A DNA stretch of 64,000 nucleotides. Source: an uncultured Ruminococcus sp. (lineage in GTDB: Bacteria > Bacillota > Clostridia > Oscillospirales > Ruminococcaceae). The position numbers and the translations under genes are program-made. The stretch lies in assembly GCA_902762785.1 (NCBI GenBank), contig CACWPL010000001.1:62001-126000 (forward strand), written 5' to 3'. Positions 17,149 through 24,900 of the stretch are shown in pieces (the stretch's first letter is position 1; every line of letters begins with the position of its first letter). The notes beneath the pieces are model-generated. The model was given only the letters and a program-made list of their open reading frames with translations, was not told the origin of the DNA and ran no database searches.

Positions 17149-18583
17149 GCTCCCCCGCCGCGATGCGCCCCGCAAACGGACGCTCCTGCGGCGCTGGATC
17201 ACCAACAACCTCGGCGTGCTCGTGCTCATCATCCTGGTCATGCTGCTCGCCTTCGCCTACACGATCCAGTCGTTCTATTACGCCGGTGTGCGGCAAAAGC
17301 TCACCGCGGAGCTGACGAGCATCGTCAACATCCTCGCCCGCTATGCGCAGGATTCCGAGACGAACCTCTCCCCCGAGATGCGTTCCACCTTCGAGAGCTT
17401 TTCCGCCAAGGATAAGATGGAGCTCATGGCCGTGAACGTCAAGGGACGCGTGGTGCTGACCTCCTCCGGCTTCTCGCCCGCGGAGGACAATGCCCTCCCG
17501 GACTACGAGAGCCTGCGCGACGGCGGCAGCGGCTACTGGATCGGACGCTCCGGCTCCGGGGAGAAGATCATGGCCGTCTGCATGGACATCTCCGCTTTTT
17601 CGACGGAATACAGCGCCGTGCGCGTCGTGACCTCGCTCACCGAGGTGGACGATGCCATCACGAGCCTGATGATCTCGGCGGTGGCCGTGTGTGCGGCGAT
17701 CCTGCTTTTGCTGGTCGTCACGGGCATCTACTTCGTGGGGAGCATCATCCGCCCGATCACGCAGCTCAGCGACACGGCGGCCAAGTACGCCAAGGGCGAC
17801 TTCTCCACCCGTACCCGCTACGACGGCAATGACGAGATCGGCGACCTCTGTACCGCCATCGACCACATGGCTGAGGAGCTGTCTCATGCCGAGGAGATGA
17901 AGAACGAGTTCATCTCGTCTGTCTCCCACGAGCTGCGCACGCCCCTCACCGCCATCAAGGGATGGGCGGAGACCATCTACACCGAGAACGACCCCGAGAC
18001 CATCCACAAGGGCATGACCGTCATCATGGGCGAGACCGAGCGCCTCTCCCGCATGGTCGAGGAGCTCCTGGACTTCTCCCGGATGCAGAGCGGCCATTTC
18101 ACGCTGCAAAAGGCCACCATGGACGTCCTCGCCGAGCTGGGCGACGCCGTCCTCATCTACATGGACAAGGCCGCCCGCGAGAAGATCACCATCTCCTATG
18201 ACGAGCCCGAGATGCTGCCCTTCGTCTATGGCGACAAGAACCGCATCCGCCAGGTGTTCATCAACATCATCGACAACGCCATCAAGTATTCCGACCCCGG
18301 CGGGCATGTCCACATCGAGGCCACGTCCCGGCAGGGCAATGTCGTGGTGAGCGTGTCGGACACGGGCTGCGGCATCAAGGCCTCCGACCTGCCCAAGGTC
18401 AAGACCAAGTTCTATAAGCCCAATCATACCCGCCGCGGCTCCGGCATCGGTCTGGCCGTGGCAGACGAGATCATCGCCGCACACGGCGGCCGTCTCGACA
18501 TCACCAGTGAGGAGGGCATCGGCACCACTGTGACCATCACCCTCCCGCCGGAGAAGAAGGAAGAAAAGGAGATCGGCGTATGA
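17135..18583 (+). CDS. Sensor histidine kinase (HAMP-HisKA-HATPase)
   Basis: A 482-residue membrane kinase paired with the regulator just upstream. Membrane segments at about 26-48 and 185-210 enclose an extracellular sensor of about 135 residues. A HAMP domain follows (RPITQLSDTAAKYAKGDF), then HisKA with phosphorylated His265 in SVSHELRTPLTAIKG, and the ATP-binding domain with N box FINIIDNAIKYS, G1 SDTGCGIK and G2 GSGIGLAVADEI. The ATG at 17135 overlaps the regulator gene and gives a normal start (MIKLKLPRR). Its stop overlaps the next gene as ATGA. Confidence 0.93.
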   Translation: MIKLKLPRRDAPRKRTLLRRWITNNLGVLVLIILVMLLAFAYTIQSFYYAGVRQKLTAELTSIVNILARYAQDSETNLSPEMRSTFESFSAKDKMELMAVNVKGRVVLTSSGFSPAEDNALPDYESLRDGGSGYWIGRSGSGEKIMAVCMDISAFSTEYSAVRVVTSLTEVDDAITSLMISAVAVCAAILLLLVVTGIYFVGSIIRPITQLSDTAAKYAKGDFSTRTRYDGNDEIGDLCTAIDHMAEELSHAEEMKNEFISSVSHELRTPLTAIKGWAETIYTENDPETIHKGMTVIMGETERLSRMVEELLDFSRMQSGHFTLQKATMDVLAELGDAVLIYMDKAAREKITISYDEPEMLPFVYGDKNRIRQVFINIIDNAIKYSDPGGHVHIEATSRQGNVVVSVSDTGCGIKASDLPKVKTKFYKPNHTRRGSGIGLAVADEIIAAHGGRLDITSEEGIGTTVTITLPPEKKEEKEIGV

Positions 18584-19002
18584 ACGAGATGATCGCGCTG
18601 GGACGATTCCTGCGCAGCATCGACCTATCCGACGGCGCTGTCCATGAAAGGGCGCAGCAGGTCTGTGCGAGGATCCTCGTGCGGCTCGCGCAGGAGGAGA
18701 AGCCCCTCCTGACGGCCTATGACGTGCAAACGGAGGACGTCCGTCCGATCCGGATCCGGGTCAGGATCAACGGCGAGATCGACGAATCGCTGACGCGCTA
18801 TGCGTTCGCGGTCTTCGATTCCCCGGAGACGGCGCTCGCGGCGCACCACAGCAGGCTCATCGCCGTCCCCGCGCGGGCGCTGCTCGAACGCATCCTCGTC
18901 GGCGAGGCTGACCAGATCCTGCTGTTCACCGGCGCGCGCAAGGGATGGGACGTGACCATCCGGGGCGAAACGCTCTGCAATGTCTGGAAGGAGGAGAATT
19001 GA
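18580..19002 (+). CDS. Conserved hypothetical protein, possibly SseB-like
   Basis: A 140-residue soluble protein of mixed alpha/beta sequence. The stretch IAVPARALLERILVGEADQI (101-120 approx.) is reminiscent of the SseB N-terminal domain, in which a short motif before an ADGI-like strand recurs, but the match is weak. It overlaps the kinase stop (ATGA) and the DUF1385 start (TGATG), so it is translated as part of the chain. No function is assigned. Confidence 0.6.
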   Translation: MNEMIALGRFLRSIDLSDGAVHERAQQVCARILVRLAQEEKPLLTAYDVQTEDVRPIRIRVRINGEIDESLTRYAFAVFDSPETALAAHHSRLIAVPARALLERILVGEADQILLFTGARKGWDVTIRGETLCNVWKEEN

Positions 19003-19976
19003 TGCCAGACAACGAGAAAGACATCCAAGCCTGCCCCCACAAGAGCAAGATCGGGGGACAGGCCCTGATCGAGGGCGTCATGATGAAGGGCGCCTATAAG
19101 GGCGCGATGGCGTGCCGTCTGCCGGACGGGACGGTCGACGTGGAGACCTGGGACATCAAGGGCGGCAAGGATCGCCCCTGGTACCGCAGGGTCCCGCTGA
19201 TCCGCGGCGTCTACAGCTTCATCTTCTCGATGGTGGACGGCTATCGCTGCCTGATGAAGTCCGCCGAGAAGCAGGTGACGGAGGACGGCGAGGAGACCTC
19301 GCCGGACGAGGAGCCGTCCCGCTTGGAGAAGTGGCTCGAGGCGCACTTCACCGAGAAGACCGTCGAGGCCATCATGATGGTCTTCATGGTGCTGAGCCTT
19401 GCGGCGGCGCTGGCGCTGTTCCTGTTCGTGCCGAAGTTCCTGGTCGGACTGGTGCCGTTCCTGACGGCGGACCGCGTGGTGCAGTCCTTCGCGGAGGGCG
19501 TGGTCAAGATCGCTATTTTCATCGGCTATATGGCCGTCACCGGCACGATGAAGGACATCCGCCGTACCTATGAGTACCACGGCGCCGAGCACAAGACCAT
19601 CGCCTGCTTCGAGGCCGGCCTCCCGCTGACCATCGAGAACGTCAAGCAGCAGGTGCGCCTCCATCCGCGCTGCGGCACGAGCTTCATCTTCCTGACGCTG
19701 TTCATCAGCATCCTGGTGATGTGCCTGGTGCCGTTCACGGTGCCGTGGCAGCGATTCCTGTGCAGCATCGCGCTCCTGCCGATCACGGTGGGTTGCTCCT
19801 TCGAGGCCATCCAGTTCGCAGGACGCAGCGACTCGACCTTTGCCAAGATCTTCTCCTGGCCGGGACTCCAGCTCCAGCGCATCACCACCCGTGAGCCGGA
19901 CGCCTCGCAGATCGAGATCGCCATCGCCGCCCTGACCCCCTGCATCCCCGAAAATATGGAGGATGACAAGTGGTGA
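19002..19976 (+). CDS. DUF1385 membrane protein
   Basis: A 324-residue protein of the DUF1385 family, widespread in Clostridia and often next to prmC as here. Features: KIGGQALIEGVMMKG near residue 15 (family signature), three to four membrane helices from about 125 onward, and the central motif YHGAEHKTIACFE with conserved His and Glu residues, followed by HPRCGTSF. The His/Cys motif suggests a metal site but no activity is known. GGAGG lies just before the ATG at 19002. The end overlaps prmC by 7 bases. Confidence 0.88.
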   Translation: MPDNEKDIQACPHKSKIGGQALIEGVMMKGAYKGAMACRLPDGTVDVETWDIKGGKDRPWYRRVPLIRGVYSFIFSMVDGYRCLMKSAEKQVTEDGEETSPDEEPSRLEKWLEAHFTEKTVEAIMMVFMVLSLAAALALFLFVPKFLVGLVPFLTADRVVQSFAEGVVKIAIFIGYMAVTGTMKDIRRTYEYHGAEHKTIACFEAGLPLTIENVKQQVRLHPRCGTSFIFLTLFISILVMCLVPFTVPWQRFLCSIALLPITVGCSFEAIQFAGRSDSTFAKIFSWPGLQLQRITTREPDASQIEIAIAALTPCIPENMEDDKW

Positions 19977-20839
19977 TCGACGCAAGGCCGCTCTACCGTG
20001 AGCTGACCGCCTTCCTGGAGGGCCACGCCATCCCGGATGCGGCCTTCGATGTGCGCTGCATGTTCGAGCAGGTCACGGGCGAAAGGCTCGAACGCCTGCT
20101 CGAGGAGGGCATCCCCGCCGAGGACGAGAATCCCCTGCGGAACATGGCGCAGCGCCGTGCCTTCGGAGAGCCGCTGCAATATATCCTCGGAGAATGGGAG
20201 TTTTTTGGACTTCGGATCTTCGTGGGCAAGGGCGTCCTCATCCCCCGGCCGGACACGGAGACGCTTGTCGAGGCCGTTTTGGACGACTGCCGCGGACGGA
20301 CGTCCCCCCGCATCGCAGACCTCTGCTGCGGGAGCGGATGCATCGCGCTCGCGCTCTGGTCGCAGCGGCCGGACGCCGAGATCCTCGGCATCGACCTGAG
20401 TGAGGCGGCATTGGCGTATGCCAGACAGAACACCGCCTTCCACCGTGCGCCCGTGCAGCTCCTACAGGGAGACGTGCTGGCCGCCGAGACCGCGCAGTCC
20501 TGTGGGAAATGGGACGTCATCGTGAGCAACCCGCCCTATCTCACTACATTCGAGATGGGGCAGCTACAGACCGAGGTGCGCAGCGAGCCGCCCGAAGCGC
20601 TCGCCGGCGGCACGGACGGACTGGATTATTACCGTGCGATCACCGAGCTCTGGACGCCGATGCTGGCGGACGGGGGCCTTCTGGCCTACGAGATCGGGGA
20701 GCAGCAGGGCGCGGCCGTGGCCGACCTTCTGCGCGCGCACGGCTACATACAGGTACGCATCCTGCGTGACCTGGCCAAACATGACAGAGTCGTGCTGGGG
20801 CTCCGCCCGGGCGCGGCACGTTCACAAGGAGGAGCATAA
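19970..20839 (+). CDS. prmC: Peptide chain release factor N5-glutamine methyltransferase PrmC
   Basis: PrmC methylates the glutamine of the GGQ motif in release factors RF1 and RF2, which speeds termination. The 289-residue protein has an N-terminal helical domain, the AdoMet loop [13 protein letters not shown] (117-129) and the catalytic NPPY at 187-190 that binds the glutamine. The GTG start at 19970 is chosen because GGAGGA (19958-19963) lies 6 bases before it; GTG at 19973 is an alternative. One substrate, RF2, is encoded at the left end of this window. Confidence 0.93.
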   Translation: MVIDARPLYRELTAFLEGHAIPDAAFDVRCMFEQVTGERLERLLEEGIPAEDENPLRNMAQRRAFGEPLQYILGEWEFFGLRIFVGKGVLIPRPDTETLVEAVLDDCRGRTSPRIADLCCGSGCIALALWSQRPDAEILGIDLSEAALAYARQNTAFHRAPVQLLQGDVLAAETAQSCGKWDVIVSNPPYLTTFEMGQLQTEVRSEPPEALAGGTDGLDYYRAITELWTPMLADGGLLAYEIGEQQGAAVADLLRAHGYIQVRILRDLAKHDRVVLGLRPGAARSQGGA

Positions 20840-20841
20840 TT

Positions 20842-22047
20842 ATGGCAAAGCCCAAGGCAAAAGCAGAGAAGAAGCCCGCGATGTTCGTCGCCCCCGCGAC
20901 CAAGGAGGAGAAGCAGAAGGCGCTCGAGCAGGCGATCAAGATGATCGAGAAGACCTACGGCGCCGGTGCCGTCATGAAGCTCGGCCAGCGCCCGCACATG
21001 GACGTGGAGGTCATCCCCACCGGCTCCCTGCAGCTCGACCTCGCGCTGGGCGTCGGCGGTGTGCCGCGCGGGCGCATCATCGAGCTCTACGGGCCGGAGA
21101 GCTCCGGTAAGACCACCGTCGCCCTGCACATCGTGGCAGAGGCGCAGAAGATGGGCGGTGTCGCGGCGTTCATCGACGTCGAGCACGCGCTCGACCCCAA
21201 GTACGCCAAGGCGCTCGGCGTCAACATCGACGAGCTGCTGGTCTCCCAGCCGGATTCCGGTGAGCAGGCGCTCGAGATCGCCGAGAAGCTCGTGCGCTCC
21301 GGCTCCATCGACGTGCTCGTCGTGGACTCCGTCGCGGCCATGACCACCAAGGCCGAGATCGAGGGCGAGATGGGCGACAACCACGTCGGCCAGCTCGCGC
21401 GTCTGATGTCCCAGGCGCTCCGCAAGCTGACGAGCGTCGTCTCCAAGACGGGCTGCGTGGCCATCTTCATCAACCAGATCCGCGAGAAGATCGGCGTCAT
21501 GTATGGCAACCCCGAGACGACCCCCGGCGGCCGTGCGCTCAAGTTCTATGCGACCGTCCGCCTCGATGTCCGCAAGGGCGAGGTGCTCAAGGAGGGCGGC
21601 GTCCCCTATGGAAACAAGATGAAGGTCAAGGTCGTCAAGAACAAGGTCGCCCCGCCCTTCCGCGAGTGCGAGTTCGAGAACATCTACGGACAGGGCATCA
21701 ACCGTGACGGCGAGATCATCGACCTGGCCGTCGACCTCGACATCGTCAAGAAGAGCGGCTCCTGGTTCAGCTACAACGGCGAGAAGATCGGCCAGGGACG
21801 CGACAGTGTCAAGAAGCGCATGGAGGAGGACGAGGCGTTCCGCAAGGAGATCGAGGGCAAGATCATGGAGCACATGGATCAGCTCGACTTCAGTCCCTCC
21901 GAGGATGCCGACGAGGAGGCCGCGTCCGCTGCGGCTGCCGCATCCTCGTCCGATGACAGCGAGGGCGGTGCTGCTCCCGCTGCCGCAGTCGGCGGTGAGG
22001 ACCTGTCCGCGGACGATGACTTCGAGGAGTTCGACCCGACGGAATAA
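20842..22047 (+). CDS. recA: Recombinase RecA
   Basis: RecA forms ATP-dependent filaments on single-stranded DNA, drives strand exchange and activates LexA cleavage. The 401-residue protein has Walker A GPESSGKT at 84-91, Walker B LVVDSVAA, and the L1/L2 DNA-binding loops ([10 protein letters not shown] and [20 protein letters not shown], each shown in part). The C-terminal tail from about 350 is acidic and Ala/Ser-rich, longer than usual. The stop overlaps the recX start as TAATG. No SOS box is obvious close upstream; transcription likely comes through from prmC or further. Confidence 0.98.
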   Translation: MAKPKAKAEKKPAMFVAPATKEEKQKALEQAIKMIEKTYGAGAVMKLGQRPHMDVEVIPTGSLQLDLALGVGGVPRGRIIELYGPESSGKTTVALHIVAEAQKMGGVAAFIDVEHALDPKYAKALGVNIDELLVSQPDSGEQALEIAEKLVRSGSIDVLVVDSVAAMTTKAEIEGEMGDNHVGQLARLMSQALRKLTSVVSKTGCVAIFINQIREKIGVMYGNPETTPGGRALKFYATVRLDVRKGEVLKEGGVPYGNKMKVKVVKNKVAPPFRECEFENIYGQGINRDGEIIDLAVDLDIVKKSGSWFSYNGEKIGQGRDSVKKRMEEDEAFRKEIEGKIMEHMDQLDFSPSEDADEEAASAAAAASSSDDSEGGAAPAAAVGGEDLSADDDFEEFDPTE

Positions 22048-22673
22048 TGGAGATCCTGGAGATCACGCGCAAGGGCGCGTATTCGCAGGTCGTGACGCTC
22101 GAGGCGGTCTATGAGATCGACAACGGGCGCTTGAAGGAGCTGCATCTCGACGTCGGCACGGATGCGGACCCGGAGCTCCTGTCCGGGCTCCATGACGCCT
22201 GCCGGCTCCGGCGCGCCAGAGCGCGGGCGAACTATCTGCTCGACGAGCGGGCGTATTCCTACGCCATGCTCTACCGCAAGCTCATGGAGACCTACCGCGA
22301 CAAGGCGCTCGTGACGCAGGTGCTCGACGAGCTGGTCGGCACCGGGCAGATCGACGACACGCGTTATGCCTATGCGTGTGCGGAGTATCTGGTCGAGCGC
22401 AAGCGCTGGGGACGGTTCCGGGCGAAGCAGGAGATGCTGCACCGCGGGCTCCCGTCCGCGCTCGTGGAGGACGCGCTCGCCGGGCTCGCCGAGGCGGAGG
22501 CGGAGAACCTGCCCCTCGTCCTCGAGCGCAAGTACGGCCGTCTGCTCACCGACCCGGATGACCGCAAGGCCATCGACAAGGCCATCGCCGGCATGGCGCG
22601 GCTCGGCTATCCGTTCCGCGAGGTGCGCTATGCCATCGAGGACTGGTTCGCGTCCCTGGAAGAGGACGATTGA
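22047..22673 (+). CDS. recX: RecA regulator RecX
   Basis: RecX binds RecA filaments and modulates their growth. The 208-residue protein has the family's three-helix repeats with signatures such as ARANYLLDERAYSYAMLYRK (partial) and GQIDDTRYAYACAEYLVERK. Its ATG shares bases with the recA stop codon, a coupling that keeps RecX below RecA. It is followed by a 68-base gap containing a weak hairpin without a U run, so part of transcription may continue into rimO. Confidence 0.93.
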   Translation: MEILEITRKGAYSQVVTLEAVYEIDNGRLKELHLDVGTDADPELLSGLHDACRLRRARARANYLLDERAYSYAMLYRKLMETYRDKALVTQVLDELVGTGQIDDTRYAYACAEYLVERKRWGRFRAKQEMLHRGLPSALVEDALAGLAEAEAENLPLVLERKYGRLLTDPDDRKAIDKAIAGMARLGYPFREVRYAIEDWFASLEEDD

Positions 22674-22741
22674 GGTCCCTATCATAACAACGATCGCCTC
22701 TGCCTGCGGGCAGGGGCGTCTATCACAAGGAGGTCTGCCCC

Positions 22742-24070
22742 ATGGCGATCAAAGTAGGCGTCGTGTCCCTTGGATGCGAGAAGAACCTGGTGGATTCCGA
22801 GCGTATGCTCCAGAAGCTGCGCAGCCACGGCTATGAGCTGGTGACGGAGTTCGGTGATTCGGACGTTGCCGTCGTCAACACCTGCGGCTTCATCCAGTCC
22901 GCGAAGGAGGAGGCCATCGAGACCATCCTCGAGATCGGCAAGCTCAAGCAGGAGGGACGCGTCAAGAAGCTCATCCTGACGGGATGTCTCACCGAGCGCT
23001 ACCGCGAGGAGGCCGCCGCCGAGTTCCCCGAGGCGGACGCCGTCGTCGGCATCGGCGACAGCAAGGACATCGTGGACATCCTCGACAAGGTGCTCCACGG
23101 CGACCGTGTGGTGCATTTCGCGCCCAAGTCCGAGGTCGAGCTCACCGGCCCGCGCATCCTCTCGACGCTGCCCTTCTTCTCCTACCTGAAGATCTCGGAG
23201 GGATGCTCGAACTGCTGTACCTATTGCGCCATCCCGCTGATCCGCGGCAAATATCGCTCCGTCCCCATGGAGGACATCCTCGCAGAAGCGCGCTGGATGG
23301 CCGAAAATGGCGTCACCGAGCTGAACGTCATCGCGCAGGACACCACCCGCTACGGTGAGGATCTCTATGGGGAGAACCGTCTCTGCGACCTGCTCCACGC
23401 CCTCTGCCAGATCGACGGTCTCCACTGGATCCGCGTGCTCTACTGCTACCCCGAGCGGATCACGGATGAGCTGATCGAGACGATCGCGTCCGAGCCGAAG
23501 ATCGTCAAGTACCTCGACATGCCGATCCAGCACTGCAATGACGACATCCTGCGCCGCATGAATCGTCCATCCACCAAGCAGAAGCTGACCGAGGTGATCG
23601 GCAAGCTCCGCGACCGCGTCCCGGGCATCGTGCTGCGGACGACTCTGATCGCGGGCTTCCCCGGTGAGACGCAGGCGCAGTTCGATGAGCTGGCCGAGTT
23701 CGTCCAGGAGACGCGCTTCGAGCGTCTGGGATGCTTCGCTTATTCGCAGGAGGACGGCACCAAGGCCGGTGCCTTCCCCGACCAGCTCGACGAGGACGTC
23801 AAGCAGCACCGCGCCGACATCCTCATGGAGCAGCAGACCGAGATCAGCGCGGCCTACAACGACGCCCAGCTCGGCACGGTCAAGGAGGCCGTGGTCGAGG
23901 GGTTCGATAAGTGGGCGGAGTGCTATTTCGGCCGTACCGCGGCGGATGCGCCGGACATCGACGGCAAGGTCTTCTTCTCCTCGGAGCAGCCGCTCCAGGT
24001 CGGCGACTATGTGCAGATCCGCATCACCGACACGCTCGACTACGATCTGCTCGGGGAGGTCATCGCATGA
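22742..24070 (+). CDS. rimO: Ribosomal protein S12 methylthiotransferase RimO
   Basis: A radical SAM enzyme that adds a methylthio group to an aspartate of ribosomal protein S12. The 442-residue protein has three domains: UPF0004 with Cys12, Cys48 and Cys82 binding an auxiliary 4Fe-4S cluster; the radical SAM barrel with C155-x3-C159-x2-C162; and a C-terminal TRAM domain. SLGCEKNLVDSE near residue 9 separates RimO from MiaB. AAGGAGG lies upstream of the ATG. The stop overlaps pgsA (ATGA). Confidence 0.96.
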   Translation: MAIKVGVVSLGCEKNLVDSERMLQKLRSHGYELVTEFGDSDVAVVNTCGFIQSAKEEAIETILEIGKLKQEGRVKKLILTGCLTERYREEAAAEFPEADAVVGIGDSKDIVDILDKVLHGDRVVHFAPKSEVELTGPRILSTLPFFSYLKISEGCSNCCTYCAIPLIRGKYRSVPMEDILAEARWMAENGVTELNVIAQDTTRYGEDLYGENRLCDLLHALCQIDGLHWIRVLYCYPERITDELIETIASEPKIVKYLDMPIQHCNDDILRRMNRPSTKQKLTEVIGKLRDRVPGIVLRTTLIAGFPGETQAQFDELAEFVQETRFERLGCFAYSQEDGTKAGAFPDQLDEDVKQHRADILMEQQTEISAAYNDAQLGTVKEAVVEGFDKWAECYFGRTAADAPDIDGKVFFSSEQPLQVGDYVQIRITDTLDYDLLGEVIA

Positions 24071-24666
24071 ATCTGCCTAACAAACTGACCCTCCTGCGCA
24101 TCTTGCTCGTGCCGGTGTTCCTCGTGTGCATCTATGTCCCGTTCCCGCACCAGTTCCTGGCGGCGCTGATCGTCTTCGTGCTCGCCTCGATCACGGACGC
24201 GCTCGACGGCCACATCGCGCGCTCCAGGAATCTCATCACCACCTTTGGCAAGTTCGCCGACCCCCTCGCGGACAAGATCCTCGTCCTTGCGGCCTTTGCG
24301 GCCTTCGCCGACCTGAGCACCATGCGGACGCTCGTTGGCGGCAGCGGCTGCTCCCTGCATGTGAGCGGCATCGTCGTGACGATCATCGCCGCGCGGGAGT
24401 TCATGGTCTCCGGCCTGCGCCTCGTCACGGCGGAAAAGGGCGTCGTCGTCGCTGCCGGCATCTGGGGCAAGCTCAAGACCGCCTTCACGATGGTGACGCA
24501 GGTCGTGATCCTGCTCTGGCTCACGCTCGAGGAGTTCGGCGTCCTCGTCGGCTCGGGCTTCATGAGCACGATCGTCTGCGTCCTCGTCTGGATCTCCGTC
24601 CTCCTGACCGTCATCTCCGGCGCCGTCTACCTTAAGGGGTATTGGAAGTATATCGACATGAAATGA
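24067..24666 (+). CDS. pgsA: CDP-diacylglycerol--glycerol-3-phosphate 3-phosphatidyltransferase
   Basis: Makes phosphatidylglycerol phosphate in the membrane, the committed step to phosphatidylglycerol. The 199-residue protein opens NLPNKLTLLRILLVPVFL, carries the CDP-alcohol signature DALDGHIARSRN...GKFADPLAD (D-x2-D-G-x2-A-R-x8-G-x3-D-x3-D; the dots mark omitted residues) and has about five membrane helices. Its ATG overlaps the rimO stop. The rimO-pgsA pairing near recA is common in Firmicutes. It is the last gene of the long rightward cluster. Confidence 0.94.
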   Translation: MNLPNKLTLLRILLVPVFLVCIYVPFPHQFLAALIVFVLASITDALDGHIARSRNLITTFGKFADPLADKILVLAAFAAFADLSTMRTLVGGSGCSLHVSGIVVTIIAAREFMVSGLRLVTAEKGVVVAAGIWGKLKTAFTMVTQVVILLWLTLEEFGVLVGSGFMSTIVCVLVWISVLLTVISGAVYLKGYWKYIDMK

Positions 24667-24678
24667 AGGGCGGATCTT

Positions 24679-24804
24679 GCCGCCTGACGGCGGCCTAGGA
24701 GGGGCTCCTGCTGTGCATAAGCGATCGGCCGCGCTCGCAAGCTCGCTGGCCGCCTGCTTATCGCCCCTCCTAAACCACCCTCGGCAGGAGGCTGAGCCTC
24801 CTGC
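24679..24804. repeat. Cluster of three hairpins in the pgsA 3' intergenic region
   Basis: Three inverted repeats stand side by side: a 6-bp stem at 24679-24694; a 73-base imperfect foldback at 24698-24770 whose ends are GGAGGGGC and GCCCCTCC with inner ATAAGC/GCTTAT and GGCC/GGCC pairs; and a 9-bp perfect stem with a 3-base loop at 24784-24804. None has a U run. It may be a REP-like mobile palindromic element or a structured 3' end. Confidence 0.5.
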
Positions 24805-24837
24805 ACCTGCATCGCTTAGTTCCTTATATAAACAAAA

Positions 24838-24870
24838 GTGCAGAGACTCGAACGTCTCTGCACTCTTTTT
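24838..24870. terminator. Bidirectional terminator between pgsA and cellobiose phosphorylase
   Basis: A perfect 10-bp stem (24838-24847 with 24854-24863) has a U-rich run on both strands (CUUUUU on plus, UUUUGUUU on minus), so it can stop both converging transcripts. Confidence 0.9.
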
Positions 24871-24900
24871 GTTACCTATATAGCCGACAAATGGCCTCTC

